Source: an uncultured Clostridia bacterium
GTDB taxonomy: Bacteria; Bacillota; Clostridia; Christensenellales; CAG-138
Direction: 5' to 3'
Assembly (NCBI GenBank): GCA_947168855.1
Contig: CAMVNO010000005.1
Span: 24,439 to 88,438, forward strand
DNA length: 64,000 nt
Part shown: positions 54,898-63,057 of the stretch, one piece after another
Position numbering within the stretch: the stretch's first letter is position 1
Layout: every line of letters starts with the position of its first letter
The notes under the pieces: model-generated
The model's database searches: none
Seen by the model: the letters and a program-made list of their open reading frames with translations, nothing else
What the model was told of the DNA's origin: nothing
Program-made: the position numbers and the translations under genes

Positions 54898-54938
54898 AAT
54901 TGAAGGCTAGACGAATGAGTTCAATCTAGCCCTCAATT
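54898..54938 (-). other. Hairpin between oppA and oppB of operon 2
   Basis: AATTGAAGGCTAGA pairs with TCTAGCCCTCAATT (one mismatch) around a 13-base loop, with no T-run. It sits in the same place as the operon 1 hairpin. Confidence 0.65.
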
Positions 54939-54980
54939 CCTAATTTAGATGATCATGTGTGTTATGCGAGACGTCAGTGA

Positions 54981-57071
54981 TTATTCACCGGCAAGCCAGG
55001 CTTCCTTAGCAGCATAGTACTCGTCAGCGGTGACAGGCTCATCGTAAACGACCATGTACTTGAAGTAAGGAACAACGTTGGTGGAAGCCGCACCGTACAT
55101 GCCGTAGCCTGCGGAGAAGGGCTTCACCTTGGAAATGGTGATGCCTGCGCCTCTGGTTGCAAACGGTCTGAGAATACCGTTGGCCAGCAGCTTCGCTTCA
55201 ACCTGCGCGAAGAGATCGATTCTCTCATCGCCGGTTGCTGCATTCGCCTTATCCATCAGAGTCTTGATCTCGGTCAGGCCGATGGTGTTCAGAGCCTCAA
55301 TCTGAGATTCAGGACGCTCAACGTCAGCGGTGATCAACGGGGTGATGCCGGAGTAGAGCAGCATGTCGCCGTCTTGCGCGTCGAAGCAATGGATGTAGGT
55401 GTACGGATCGCCGTAGTCGGGACCCCAGCCTGCGCTGAACGCAACGTCCATGGAGTTGTCTTCACCGCGGGTGTTGTTGTAGAACGCGTCATACATCTGA
55501 TCGCTGTTGTCCATGAAGACCAGGTCGATCTTGACGTAATCGCCGATAGCGTCCTCGATGGACTTCTGCATAGCGAGAGCCATGTTCTTGCCCTGCTCGT
55601 CAGTGCCGTCCTCGATAACATCCAGATGGACAGGCCATTCTGCAACGGCGTCGCCGAGTTCTGCCTTAGCCATTTCCATGAACTTGACAGCTCTCTCGGG
55701 ATCGTACCAGGCGTCATGACCGTCGTTCAGGTCGATGCCCTTGAACATTTCGTTCTCCTGCTCCAGGTACTTGGTTACGAGGGAACCGTAGGATTCACCG
55801 GTGCTGAGCGCGGAGAAGGTGTACGGAACCAGCGTATTTCTCGCTCTGTCTTCCGCGATCTCGCCGAGAGCGACTTCGTAGTAAGCCTTCTCAGAGTAAG
55901 CGGCATAGACGCCGAGACGGAAGTTCTTGTTCAGGATCGCTGCGTGCGTGTCAGCCTTCTGCTGATCCGTGGTTTTCGCAGTGGTGCTCTTGTTGGCATC
56001 CGTGAACAGAGCATAAGCCTGTCTGTCCCAGTTGAACGCACCCCAGAAAGAGGTGGAGGTGGTCATGCCCTTGAACTGATTGTTCGGGAAGAGCTCGTTG
56101 GCCTTCGCGACCATCTCGGGCTGGCCGAGCTGGACAGCGGTGGCGGTGACTTCGCCGTTCACGAACATGTTGAAGTTCTGCATCGGGTCCTTACCGTCGG
56201 TGTAGGTAACGGTGACGTGCTGGACGTGGACGTTCTCCTTATCATAGTACAGGGGGTTGGCGTCGAACTTGACTTCCTGACCAGGAACAACGGAAGACAG
56301 GATGTAGCAGCCGTTGTACAGGATGGAAGAGGGATCAACTGCGCCGAACTTGTCACCCATGGACTCGAGGAACTCTGCGTTCAGAGGTCTGAGTACGTTG
56401 TAGGTGGTCAGACCGTCGAAGTAACCGCAGGGACCGGTGAGCGTGTAGGTCAGCTTGTTGCCTTCAGCCTTGATGCCGACGTCTTCCCAACTGCCGGTGC
56501 CGTCCGCATACTCGGCAAGACCCTTGATGAGGGGCTTGACAAGACCGAGAACGAGGCTCTGGGAGTCAGCTGCGTGCTTCAGACCGGTGACGAAGTCTTC
56601 TGCCTTAACGACATCGTACTCTTCACCTGCAGAGGTTGCCCAAACAGCGTCATCGCGGATGGTGAAGGTCCACTCAGAAGCGTCCTCATTGGGCGCCCAC
56701 TCGGTGGCCATACCGGGAATCAACGCACCATGCGGATCCTGCGTGAGCAGGCCCTCGGTGAAGTTGGTGGTGAAGTCACCGTTGGTGCTGTGGTTATCAT
56801 AGAGATAATCCAGCGTGGTGATCTGGAACCCATAGAGCATGCTGTAAGAATCAACAGTCGTCTTCTCGGGTTCGGTGGGCTCGGGCTCGGGCTCTTCGGT
56901 CGCTTCCGGCTCAGTTTCGGGAGCCTTGGTTTCTTCAGCTACAGGCTCCTTCGTGGGCTCAGTCTCGACCGGGGGGTTCGTTGCATCCACTTGCGGAGCC
57001 TGAGTTTTGCACGCCATGATGAGCGGGAGCAGCATCAAGCAGACCACAAAGAGTGCCACAATTTTTCTCAT
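54981..57071 (-). CDS. oppA: Oligopeptide-binding lipoprotein OppA (operon 2)
   Basis: A 696-residue binding protein. Signal MRKIVALFVVCLMLLPLIMAC ends in the lipobox cysteine, followed by a long Glu/Pro/Thr linker (about 25-75). The fold is SBP_bac_5, with DNHSTNGDFTTNFTEGLLTQDPHGALIPGMATEWAPNEDASEWTFTIRDDAVWA typical of Bacillus-type OppA/DppE. It starts at 57071 behind GGAGG. The linker may lift the domain above the cell wall. Confidence 0.94.
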   Translation of the reverse strand: MRKIVALFVVCLMLLPLIMACKTQAPQVDATNPPVETEPTKEPVAEETKAPETEPEATEEPEPEPTEPEKTTVDSYSMLYGFQITTLDYLYDNHSTNGDFTTNFTEGLLTQDPHGALIPGMATEWAPNEDASEWTFTIRDDAVWATSAGEEYDVVKAEDFVTGLKHAADSQSLVLGLVKPLIKGLAEYADGTGSWEDVGIKAEGNKLTYTLTGPCGYFDGLTTYNVLRPLNAEFLESMGDKFGAVDPSSILYNGCYILSSVVPGQEVKFDANPLYYDKENVHVQHVTVTYTDGKDPMQNFNMFVNGEVTATAVQLGQPEMVAKANELFPNNQFKGMTTSTSFWGAFNWDRQAYALFTDANKSTTAKTTDQQKADTHAAILNKNFRLGVYAAYSEKAYYEVALGEIAEDRARNTLVPYTFSALSTGESYGSLVTKYLEQENEMFKGIDLNDGHDAWYDPERAVKFMEMAKAELGDAVAEWPVHLDVIEDGTDEQGKNMALAMQKSIEDAIGDYVKIDLVFMDNSDQMYDAFYNNTRGEDNSMDVAFSAGWGPDYGDPYTYIHCFDAQDGDMLLYSGITPLITADVERPESQIEALNTIGLTEIKTLMDKANAATGDERIDLFAQVEAKLLANGILRPFATRGAGITISKVKPFSAGYGMYGAASTNVVPYFKYMVVYDEPVTADEYYAAKEAWLAGE

Positions 57072-57117
57072 ATTCTTGTATTCCTCCTTTATAGATTTCG
57101 TATGAGAATACAATAGC

Positions 57118-57146
57118 ATTATAGAATCATGCCATCTTTTTGTCAA
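57118..57146 (-). promoter_or_regulatory. Promoter of opp operon 2
   Basis: On the minus strand: TTGACA (57146-57141), a 17-bp spacer and TATAAT (57123-57118), a full consensus. Confidence 0.93.
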
Positions 57147-57215
57147 TACCTTTCTCATTTTTCAAATCCATTGTTTCGACACGTTTGAATATATATTCAG
57201 CGTCATTTCAGGATA

Positions 57216-57244
57216 TTGCGAAATAAGCACGTTTCTGCTATTAT
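57216..57244 (+). promoter_or_regulatory. Promoter of the transporter/microprotein/M28 operon
   Basis: TTGCGA (57216-57221), a 17-bp spacer and TATTAT (57239-57244) preceded by TGC (extended -10). It is divergent from opp operon 2. Confidence 0.65.
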
Positions 57245-57377
57245 ATCTATATAAGACAGGAAACGCCGCTATGCGTCTTTTTTCAGAAAACGTCTTACTT
57301 TTGCGTGTTTTCCGAAATGATTGTTTTATGCAGAGCATCATACCGGCGCCGCATTGTTTCGAAGGAGACCGCACCAG

Positions 57378-58424
57378 ATGGAAAAGAACAGAATCAGGCC
57401 GATATTTGTACAGAAAACCGCGCTGCTTTCGGCTGCGCACGCCGCCGTGGACCTGTGCTGCGCCGCGCTGTTCTTTTCCGTGCTGCAGGGCGACGAGCTC
57501 TGGCTCGGCATGGTGCTCTACAACGCCTGCGCGTTTCTCTTTCAGCTGCCGATGGGCGTCCTTGCGGACAAGCTGAACCGCAACATGCTCTTTGCCGCGG
57601 TCGGCTGCGCGCTTGTGGCGCTCGCGTTCGGGCTGCGGTCCGTGCCGATCCTTGCGATGATCGTTGCGGGGCTCGGCAACGGCGCGTTCCACGTCGGCGG
57701 CGGCATCGAGGTGCTGAACGGCTCGGAAACAAAGGCCGGCCCGCTCGGCGTGTTCGTCTCCCCCGGCGCGATCGGTCTGTATCTTGGACGCGTCTTCTCG
57801 GCGCAGATGTTTTCCCTGCCGTGGCTTCTGCCCGCGATCCTGCTTCTTCTGGGCGCGGCGATCCTGCTGCTCGGCAAGCCGGAGTTATCGGAGGGTTCGC
57901 ACAACGCCCCGTTGACCTTTGAAACACCGAAGGGCGGGCTTGCGCTGCTGCTGCTCCTCTTCTTCGTCGTCGTGCTGCGTTCGTTCATGAGCACGACCGC
58001 GGCGTTTTCGACCGGGGATCTGCTTTCCGGCATGCAGCCGGTCTGGTCCGGACTGATCCCCGTGCTGTGTCTGGCAGGCGGCAAAACCGCGGGCGGGTTC
58101 CTTGCGGACCGATGGAAGCCGATCCCGACCGCGATCGTTTCGCTCGGGCTCTGCGCGCTCCTTCTGTTCTTCCCGCTGCATCCGGTGCTCGCGCTGTGCG
58201 CGCTCTTCCTATTTAATATGTCCATGCCGCTGACGCTGTTTCAGTCGGCACGGCTTCTGAAGGGCGCGAAGGGGACCGCCTTCGGGCTTCTGACCGCCGC
58301 GCTGTTCATGGGCGTCGTGCCGTTCTTTCTCGGCGCACAGATTCCGGCGTCGAACATCCTGTTCGGCGCGCTTGCCGCCGTCTCCGGCGTGCTGCTCGTG
58401 ATCGGGCTGAGGGAAGCAAAATGA
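57378..58424 (+). CDS. MFS-type transporter
   Basis: A 348-residue protein with 10-12 TM helices. The loop between TM2 and TM3, QLPMGVLADKLNRN, resembles the MFS motif A (GxLADRxGRR). The N-terminus is MEKNRIRPIFVQKTALLSAAHAAVDLCCAALFF. Substrate unknown; drug/sugar exporters of the fosmidomycin-resistance type are similar in size. The ATG at 57378 follows GAAGGAG. It heads an operon whose later members are the microproteins and the M28 peptidase. Confidence 0.8.
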   Translation: MEKNRIRPIFVQKTALLSAAHAAVDLCCAALFFSVLQGDELWLGMVLYNACAFLFQLPMGVLADKLNRNMLFAAVGCALVALAFGLRSVPILAMIVAGLGNGAFHVGGGIEVLNGSETKAGPLGVFVSPGAIGLYLGRVFSAQMFSLPWLLPAILLLLGAAILLLGKPELSEGSHNAPLTFETPKGGLALLLLLFFVVVLRSFMSTTAAFSTGDLLSGMQPVWSGLIPVLCLAGGKTAGGFLADRWKPIPTAIVSLGLCALLLFFPLHPVLALCALFLFNMSMPLTLFQSARLLKGAKGTAFGLLTAALFMGVVPFFLGAQIPASNILFGALAAVSGVLLVIGLREAK

Positions 58425-58759
58425 GCTGGCCGCTGTCGCTCGTGCTTGCGCTTCTGCTGACGGAGGCGATCGAACTCCCGGTGTGCCTCCTTTGGGGCAT
58501 GCGCGGGCGCGATCTCGTGTTCGTGCTGCTTGCAAACCTGCTGACGAACCCGGTCGTGAACGTGCTGTATGCGCTCGCCTGCTTCTATACGCCGATCCCG
58601 CGCGCCGTTTCGATCGCGGTGCCGGAGGTTGCCGCCGTCGTCACGGAATGGCTGATCTACCGCAGCGCGACCGGGGCAAAGCGCCCGTTCCTCGTTTCTC
58701 TGACTGCAAACGCCGCGTCCTACGGCGCGGGGCTGCTGATAACGACATTTCTGGTTTAA
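58421..58759 (+). CDS. Small polytopic membrane protein (112 aa)
   Basis: Hydrophobic nearly throughout, with about four TM helices: MSWPLSLVLALLLTEAIELPVCLLWGMRGRDLVFVLLANLLTNPVVNVLYALACF and later VPEVAAVVTEWLIY. It is translationally coupled to the transporter (four-base ATGA overlap). I do not recognise a named family; it may be an accessory of the transporter. Confidence 0.7.
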   Translation: MSWPLSLVLALLLTEAIELPVCLLWGMRGRDLVFVLLANLLTNPVVNVLYALACFYTPIPRAVSIAVPEVAAVVTEWLIYRSATGAKRPFLVSLTANAASYGAGLLITTFLV

Positions 58760-58771
58760 GGAGGGATTCTG

Positions 58772-58945
58772 ATGTTCCGTATTCTGTCGGATATTGCAAT
58801 CGAACCGCCGGTGGAGCCGCCTGTGGAGCCGCAGACGGCGGGAAGCCCGCTCTGGTGGATCGTCGGCGTCGTCGCGGCGGTCGCCGTGATCACCGCAGTC
58901 GTGATCGTGATCCTCACGAAAAAGAAGAAACAAGGCGGTGAATGA
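58772..58945 (+). CDS. Microprotein 1 of a four-gene family, one TM helix (57 aa)
   Basis: MFRILSDIAIEPPVEPPVEPQTAGSPLWWIVGVVAAVAVITAVVIVILTKKKKQGGE region: a short N-terminal segment rich in Pro and Glu, then a Trp-Trp capped TM helix of about 20 residues and a KKKK tail, predicting N-out, C-in orientation. AAGGAGGG (58758-58765) sits seven bases before the ATG. It shares its layout with the next three genes, and its Pro/Glu subtype with microprotein 2. Confidence 0.75.
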   Translation: MFRILSDIAIEPPVEPPVEPQTAGSPLWWIVGVVAAVAVITAVVIVILTKKKKQGGE

Positions 58946-58947
58946 AC

Positions 58948-59100
58948 ATGCGCATCTTCGGAGATGAGATCATCGAACCGATCGACCCGCCGACCGACCC
59001 CACGCTCTGGTGGGTCCTCGGGATCGTCGCCGTCGTCGCCGCGATCACCGCGGTCGTGATCGTGATCCTTGTCAAAAAGAAGAAAAAGGAAGGTAAATGA
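58948..59100 (+). CDS. Microprotein 2 of a four-gene family (50 aa)
   Basis: MRIFGDEIIEPIDPPTDPTLWWVLGIVAVVAAITAVVIVILVKKKKKEGK region. It has the same plan as microprotein 1: starting MR(I/V), Pro/acidic segment, LWW, TM helix and lysine tail. The alternative ATG at 58942, overlapping the previous stop, would add Met-Asn. The MRI(F/L) start shared with genes 3 and 4 favours 58948. The ATG lies close to the AAGGCGGTG ending microprotein 1. Confidence 0.75.
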   Translation: MRIFGDEIIEPIDPPTDPTLWWVLGIVAVVAAITAVVIVILVKKKKKEGK

Positions 59101-59102
59101 GT

Positions 59103-59255
59103 ATGCGGGTTTTGTCTGACGCAGCGTTCCCGGGCGGATGGCTGATCTATTTCGCACAGGAACACCTGTTTTTGCTGCTCGGCGTCATCGCGATCGTCGC
59201 CGCGATCACCGTCGTATTGATCGTTCTTCTGAAAAAGAAAAACAGAGGTAATTAA
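59103..59255 (+). CDS. Microprotein 3 of a four-gene family (50 aa)
   Basis: MRVLSDAAFPGGWLIYFAQEHLFLLLGVIAIVAAITVVLIVLLKKKNRGN region. It keeps MR(V)LSD and the KKK tail but has EHLFLLLG in place of Pro-rich LWW, defining the second subtype with microprotein 4. AAGGAAGG lies upstream, spacing 10. Gap to the previous stop is 2 bp. Confidence 0.75.
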   Translation: MRVLSDAAFPGGWLIYFAQEHLFLLLGVIAIVAAITVVLIVLLKKKNRGN

Positions 59256-59257
59256 AC

Positions 59258-59416
59258 ATGCGTATTCTCAACGATATAGCGGCGCCGCCGCAGCGCTTTT
59301 TCGACTTTATCGGAGAAAACCTCTTCCTGCTGCTTCTGATTGTCGGCGTCGTCGCCGTGATCACCGTCGTGCTGATCCTGCTTTTGAAAAAGAAGAACAA
59401 ACATAAAGGAGAATAA
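59258..59416 (+). CDS. Microprotein 4 of a four-gene family (52 aa)
   Basis: MRILNDIAAPPQRFFDFIGENLFLLLLIVGVVAVITVVLILLLKKKNKHKGE region. ENLFLLL and the KKKNK tail pair it with microprotein 3. The gene starts 2 bp after that stop and is 3 bp ahead of the M28 peptidase gene, whose GGAG is within its end, so all are on one transcript. Confidence 0.75.
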   Translation: MRILNDIAAPPQRFFDFIGENLFLLLLIVGVVAVITVVLILLLKKKNKHKGE

Positions 59417-59419
59417 GAG

Positions 59420-60649
59420 ATGAACGCCAGAGCATTGAAACAAATCTTTAAGGACACCGATTTCGTTCACCGCAGCGGCACGCCGGAGGAGCTGCGCGTT
59501 GCGGAATACCTGAAGGCGCATTGCGAGGCGCTCGGCGCGGCGGCGCGCATCGAAGCGTTCCCCGTGCCGATGGGCGAGATCGAGGAATCGCACGTGTACG
59601 CCGACGGCAAAGAGATCCCGGCAAAGGGCTTCTTCTGCTGCGGCAGCGGCGAAGTCGAGGGCGAGCTCTACTACATGCCCGCGCAGGACAAGGTCTCGAT
59701 CGCAGGCGCAAAAGACAAGATCGTTTTGATGGACACGTCCGGTATCGGCTTTTTCGGCTATCAGGACCTCATGGAAGCCGGCGCGAAGGGTATTCTGTTC
59801 CAGTACGGCGATCTGCACAACGGCAACCACGACATCGACGAGCGCGATCTGCGCGCGGCGGTCGTCGGCGAGCAGAAAAAGGTCCTCTGCGCCATGCTGC
59901 ACGTTTCGTCGGGCGTCGCGCTGGTGAAAAACAAGGTGAAACGCGTGCGCATCGTCATCCGTCAGCGCGAATACGAGGGCGAATCGCACAACGTGATCGC
60001 GGAGCTGCCCGGCAGGCGCGACGAATGGATCACGCTGTCCGCGCATTACGACACGACCGCGCTCTCCCACGGCTCCTACGACAACATGACCGGCTGCGCG
60101 GGGCTTCTGGGCGTTATGGACGCACTGAAAAACAAGCCCCTAAACTACGGACTGCGGTTCGTCTTCTGCGGCAGCGAGGAGCGCGGGCTTCTGGGCTCGA
60201 AGGCGTACGTTCGCGACCACGAGGCGGAACTCGACAAGATCGCGCTGAACATCAATCTGGACATGATCGGCACGATCATGGGCAAGTTCATCTCGTGCGT
60301 TTCCGCCGAGGAAAAGCTTGCGCACTACATCGAATACATGGGCGCGGAGCTCGGCTTCCCGGTCGGCGCAAAGACCGGCGTCTATTCGAGCGATTCCACG
60401 CCGTTTGCGGACAAGGGCGTGCCCGCGCTGTCCTTTGCGCGGCTTGCCGGCGGCAGCGTGGCGCCGATCCACTGCCGCTTCGACCGTCCCGACGTGCTGT
60501 CCATGGAGCAGCTGGAACAGGATATCGCGTTTATCGCGGAGTTCACCCGCCGCATGGCGAACGCCGCCGTGTGCCCGGTCGGGCGGGACATGCCCGATTC
60601 GGTCAAAAAGGAGCTGGACGAATACCTGTTCCGCAAACGCAGAGGATAA
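59420..60649 (+). CDS. M28-family zinc aminopeptidase
   Basis: A 409-residue peptidase. The zinc ligands are in LSAHYDTTALSHGSYDNMTGC, FCGSEERGLLGSKAYV, NINLDMIGT and a His near the C-terminus (VAPIHCRFDRPDVL), matching the co-catalytic M28 site. A PA-like region (about 50-160) is inserted before the catalytic core. No signal peptide is evident, so it is probably cytoplasmic. AAAGGAG precedes the ATG. Co-transcription with the microproteins is strongly suggested by spacing. Confidence 0.92.
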   Translation: MNARALKQIFKDTDFVHRSGTPEELRVAEYLKAHCEALGAAARIEAFPVPMGEIEESHVYADGKEIPAKGFFCCGSGEVEGELYYMPAQDKVSIAGAKDKIVLMDTSGIGFFGYQDLMEAGAKGILFQYGDLHNGNHDIDERDLRAAVVGEQKKVLCAMLHVSSGVALVKNKVKRVRIVIRQREYEGESHNVIAELPGRRDEWITLSAHYDTTALSHGSYDNMTGCAGLLGVMDALKNKPLNYGLRFVFCGSEERGLLGSKAYVRDHEAELDKIALNINLDMIGTIMGKFISCVSAEEKLAHYIEYMGAELGFPVGAKTGVYSSDSTPFADKGVPALSFARLAGGSVAPIHCRFDRPDVLSMEQLEQDIAFIAEFTRRMANAAVCPVGRDMPDSVKKELDEYLFRKRRG

Positions 60650-60663
60650 ATCAGGACATGCAA

Positions 60664-60886
60664 AGGGGATGTTAAGAACATTTCTGAACATCCCCTATGA
60701 ATTGCAGCATGGCTGCATGAATTGCCTGTCGGCATGAATCGGCTTCGCCGTGAATTGACAACTTTGTTGTCATTTATGAAGGTTTTCCATCCGGAAAACC
60801 GACCTTCATGACGGCTTTGCCGTCAATTCATGCGCCATAAGGCGCAATTCATGTCCAAAGGACAATTCACGGAGCGAAGCGGGAAT
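60664..60886. repeat. Hairpin array between two operons
   Basis: A chain of short palindromes with spacers of the type AATTCATG: GGGGATGTT/AACATCCCC, TGCAGC/GGCTGCA, TGCC/GGCA, CGGC/GCCG, TGACAA/TTGTCA, GGTTTTCC/GGAAAACC, GACGGC/GCCGTC, TGCGCC/GGCGCA, TGTCC/GGACA. It resembles the 24481-24702 array in design but uses a different spacer. No gene in 60650-60936. Confidence 0.75.
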
Positions 60887-60890
60887 TCAT

Positions 60891-60936
60891 AAAGAGGGTG
60901 TAAGAAACCGTTTTGTGTTTCTTAACACCCTCTTTT
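60891..60936. terminator. Terminator downstream of the kinase/CYTH gene
   Basis: AAAGAGGGTGT and ACACCCTCTTT form the base of a long stem that continues as AAGAAA/TTTCTT, with T-runs on the plus strand; it lies at the end of the minus-strand gene. Confidence 0.75.
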
Positions 60937-62052
60937 TTACCGCATCCGGTTGTAGCGGATCCTTGCCATGGCGTAGTTCTGATACTCCGGGTCGTCGGTA
61001 ACCTCGCGGATCACACGGAACGGTTCCGGAATCAAAGCCTCGGCGTCCGGATCGTTCAGCTCCACCTGGAGCATCGCCTGATCCTGCCAGGCGGGATAGA
61101 GATCGACCTCGTACGCGTGCGCGTCATCGACGAGACAGTAACGCGTCTTGCGGATCGGCATGCACATCGGGTCCGCCTCCATCATCAGCAGCTGATAATC
61201 GTCGAGCGAGAGCCGCTTTTCGGTCTCGATCCTTCTGCCGTCGGTGCCGGTGCAGTGCGTCGTCATATAATAAATGTAGCTGCCGTCGCTGCCGCGCATG
61301 CAGATGCGGCGCTTTTCGCCGCGCACGTCGGTGAGATACGTCTGGATGATCTCCACGCGGCGGCACGCGGGATGCGCCTCGAGCCACGCGCGGTCCGGCA
61401 TTTCGATCAGGAACCGCCTTGCGTGCTCGAACGGCGCGGGCTTGCCGAGCGCCGTCATGACCTCACGCAGGAGCTTCACGAGCTTGCCGTTGAAATCGGT
61501 CGAGTTGTCGATGATCCTAAGGTGCGGATGCCCCGCCCACGCGGCGAGCGTCTTTGCGTCGAGCTCGATCGCTTCCTCGAGCGTTTCCACGCGCGCGGTG
61601 TTGTTGTCGGTCGTGTAGAACGCCTCCGCGCCCTTTGCGGCGGTGACCATGTGGAACACGGCGTCGTACTTGTCGCGGAACGCGACCTCGTTCTGCCCGA
61701 GCTCTTTGAGGATCGCGGCGAACTCCTCCGGCTCCATGTAGGGCTTGTCATCCATCGAGCCGCGGTCGCAGACGATTACGACCTCCTTCGATGCGCTCGC
61801 CTCCGCCGCCTGGCGGTAGATCTGCTCGCGTAAAAGCTGATACTTTACCTGCACGCGCTGGAAATCGAAGTTCGATCTGGATGCGCGCGCCGTCACGCCG
61901 CTGTTGTTGAGATCGGTGCACGTCTCCGGAATGAACATGACCGCGTAGCCCGCGTCGGTCAGCGCGTTCTGCAGCCAGCTCATCGCGGTGGTCTTGCCCG
62001 CGCACGGACCGCCCGTGATCACGATGGTATGGATCTGATTTCCCTGTTCCAT
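60937..62052 (-). CDS. P-loop kinase (NadR-like AAA_28) fused to a CYTH domain
   Basis: A 371-residue two-domain protein. N-terminal half (about 1-185): ITGGPCAGKTTAMSWLQ is the Walker A loop, with VVIVCDRGSMDDKPY and a C-terminal lid, as in AAA_28/NadR-type kinases. C-terminal half (about 190-371) is a CYTH domain: EIIQTYL, ETEKRLSLDDYQLLM and RKTRYCLVDDAHAYEVDLYPAW supply the alternating charged residues that line the triphosphate tunnel. Related fusions of P-loop kinases with CYTH occur in plant TTM proteins. Substrate unknown; triphosphate or nucleotide metabolism is likely. ATG at 62052 follows GGAGAG. Confidence 0.85.
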   Translation of the reverse strand: MEQGNQIHTIVITGGPCAGKTTAMSWLQNALTDAGYAVMFIPETCTDLNNSGVTARASRSNFDFQRVQVKYQLLREQIYRQAAEASASKEVVIVCDRGSMDDKPYMEPEEFAAILKELGQNEVAFRDKYDAVFHMVTAAKGAEAFYTTDNNTARVETLEEAIELDAKTLAAWAGHPHLRIIDNSTDFNGKLVKLLREVMTALGKPAPFEHARRFLIEMPDRAWLEAHPACRRVEIIQTYLTDVRGEKRRICMRGSDGSYIYYMTTHCTGTDGRRIETEKRLSLDDYQLLMMEADPMCMPIRKTRYCLVDDAHAYEVDLYPAWQDQAMLQVELNDPDAEALIPEPFRVIREVTDDPEYQNYAMARIRYNRMR

Positions 62053-62063
62053 GATTCTCTCCT

Positions 62064-62807
62064 TTACTCCGGCATGCGGTCTATGACCGTCTGCATCATC
62101 AGCGCGGCGAACACCGCGGCGTTCAGCGATTCGGCGCGTCCGCGCATCGGCATGCGGTACCGCTCGCACAGCGCCGCCGTTTCATCCGACACGCCCTGTC
62201 CCTCGTTTCCGATCACCAGCGCGGTGCGGCACGTGATCTCCGGAAGCGTTTCGCTGCCCTTGAGGTGTCCGCAGACGCAGCAAAAGCCCTGCGCTTTCAG
62301 CCGGATCAGCTCCTCTTTGAGCGCGCCGATATAAATAGGAAGATGATAGGTCGAGCCCATCGCCGCGCGAAGCGCCTTCGGCGAAAACGGATCGGCGGAA
62401 TCGGGGCTTAGAAGAACGGCGCTCGCGCCGAGCGCGTCCGCGGTGCGGATGATCGTTCCGACGTTGCCGGGATCCTGCAGCCGGTCGAGCACGACGACGA
62501 GCCCCTCGGGATACGCCGCGGGACAGCCGGCGTCCGGCGTTTGTGCGATCGCGCAGAGGCTTTGCGGCGTCTTGGCGGAGCTGATCGCGTCCATCACACC
62601 GTCACTGACGTACACCGTTTCGATCCCGTCGAACGCCTTCGCGCCTTCCTTTGCGAACACGGTCAGGACCCGCGCGCCCGAAGCGATCGCATCCGAAACA
62701 AGCTTGTCGCCTTCGATGAGGTGCAGACCGGTCTCTTTGCGCGCTTTCGCGTCCTGTAATGCCCGCGCGCGCTTTACGCGCTCGTTGCTTCTGCTGGTGA
62801 TGATCAT
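62064..62807 (-). CDS. TrmH-family RNA 2'-O-methyltransferase
   Basis: A 247-residue SPOUT methyltransferase. The N-terminal substrate-binding domain starts MIITSRSNERVKRARALQDAKARKETGLHLIEGDKLV. The catalytic knot has VLDRLQDPGNVGTIIRTADALG, ALVIGNEGQGVSDE and LNAAVFAALMM, binding SAM. It modifies a ribose on rRNA or tRNA (RlmB/TsnR type); the exact nucleotide is unknown. Start at 62807 follows AGAGGAA. Confidence 0.92.
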   Translation of the reverse strand: MIITSRSNERVKRARALQDAKARKETGLHLIEGDKLVSDAIASGARVLTVFAKEGAKAFDGIETVYVSDGVMDAISSAKTPQSLCAIAQTPDAGCPAAYPEGLVVVLDRLQDPGNVGTIIRTADALGASAVLLSPDSADPFSPKALRAAMGSTYHLPIYIGALKEELIRLKAQGFCCVCGHLKGSETLPEITCRTALVIGNEGQGVSDETAALCERYRMPMRGRAESLNAAVFAALMMQTVIDRMPE

Positions 62808-62819
62808 ATTTCCTCTGCG

Positions 62820-62848
62820 ACAAAAAGCCACCGAAAAGGTGGCTCTTG
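62820..62848 (-). terminator. Terminator after rpmB
   Basis: On the minus strand AGCCACC/GGTGGCT with a TTTTC loop is followed by TTTTTG. It separates rpmB from the TrmH gene. Confidence 0.85.
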
Positions 62849-62865
62849 TGATTTTCAAGGATTGC

Positions 62866-63057
62866 TCAGTTGCTTCTTGCGACCTTGCCGGAACGCAGGC
62901 AGCGAGTGCAGACGCTCATCTTCTGAACGCGCCCGTCAACGACGACGTGCACGGTCTGGATATTCGGCGCCCAGCTGCGCTTGGTCTTGCGATTGGAATG
63001 GCTGACCAGATTGCCGGACATGGTTCCTTTCTTGCAGACTTCACAGAACTTACCCAT
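62866..63057 (-). CDS. rpmB: Ribosomal protein L28
   Basis: A 63-residue L28 with two zinc-type pairs (MGKFCEVCKKGTMSGN and CTRCLRSGKV) and the family segment VSHSNRKTKRSWAPNIQ. It has AAGGAGG upstream. The short, stand-alone gene is a usual arrangement in Firmicutes. Confidence 0.97.
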   Translation of the reverse strand: MGKFCEVCKKGTMSGNLVSHSNRKTKRSWAPNIQTVHVVVDGRVQKMSVCTRCLRSGKVARSN

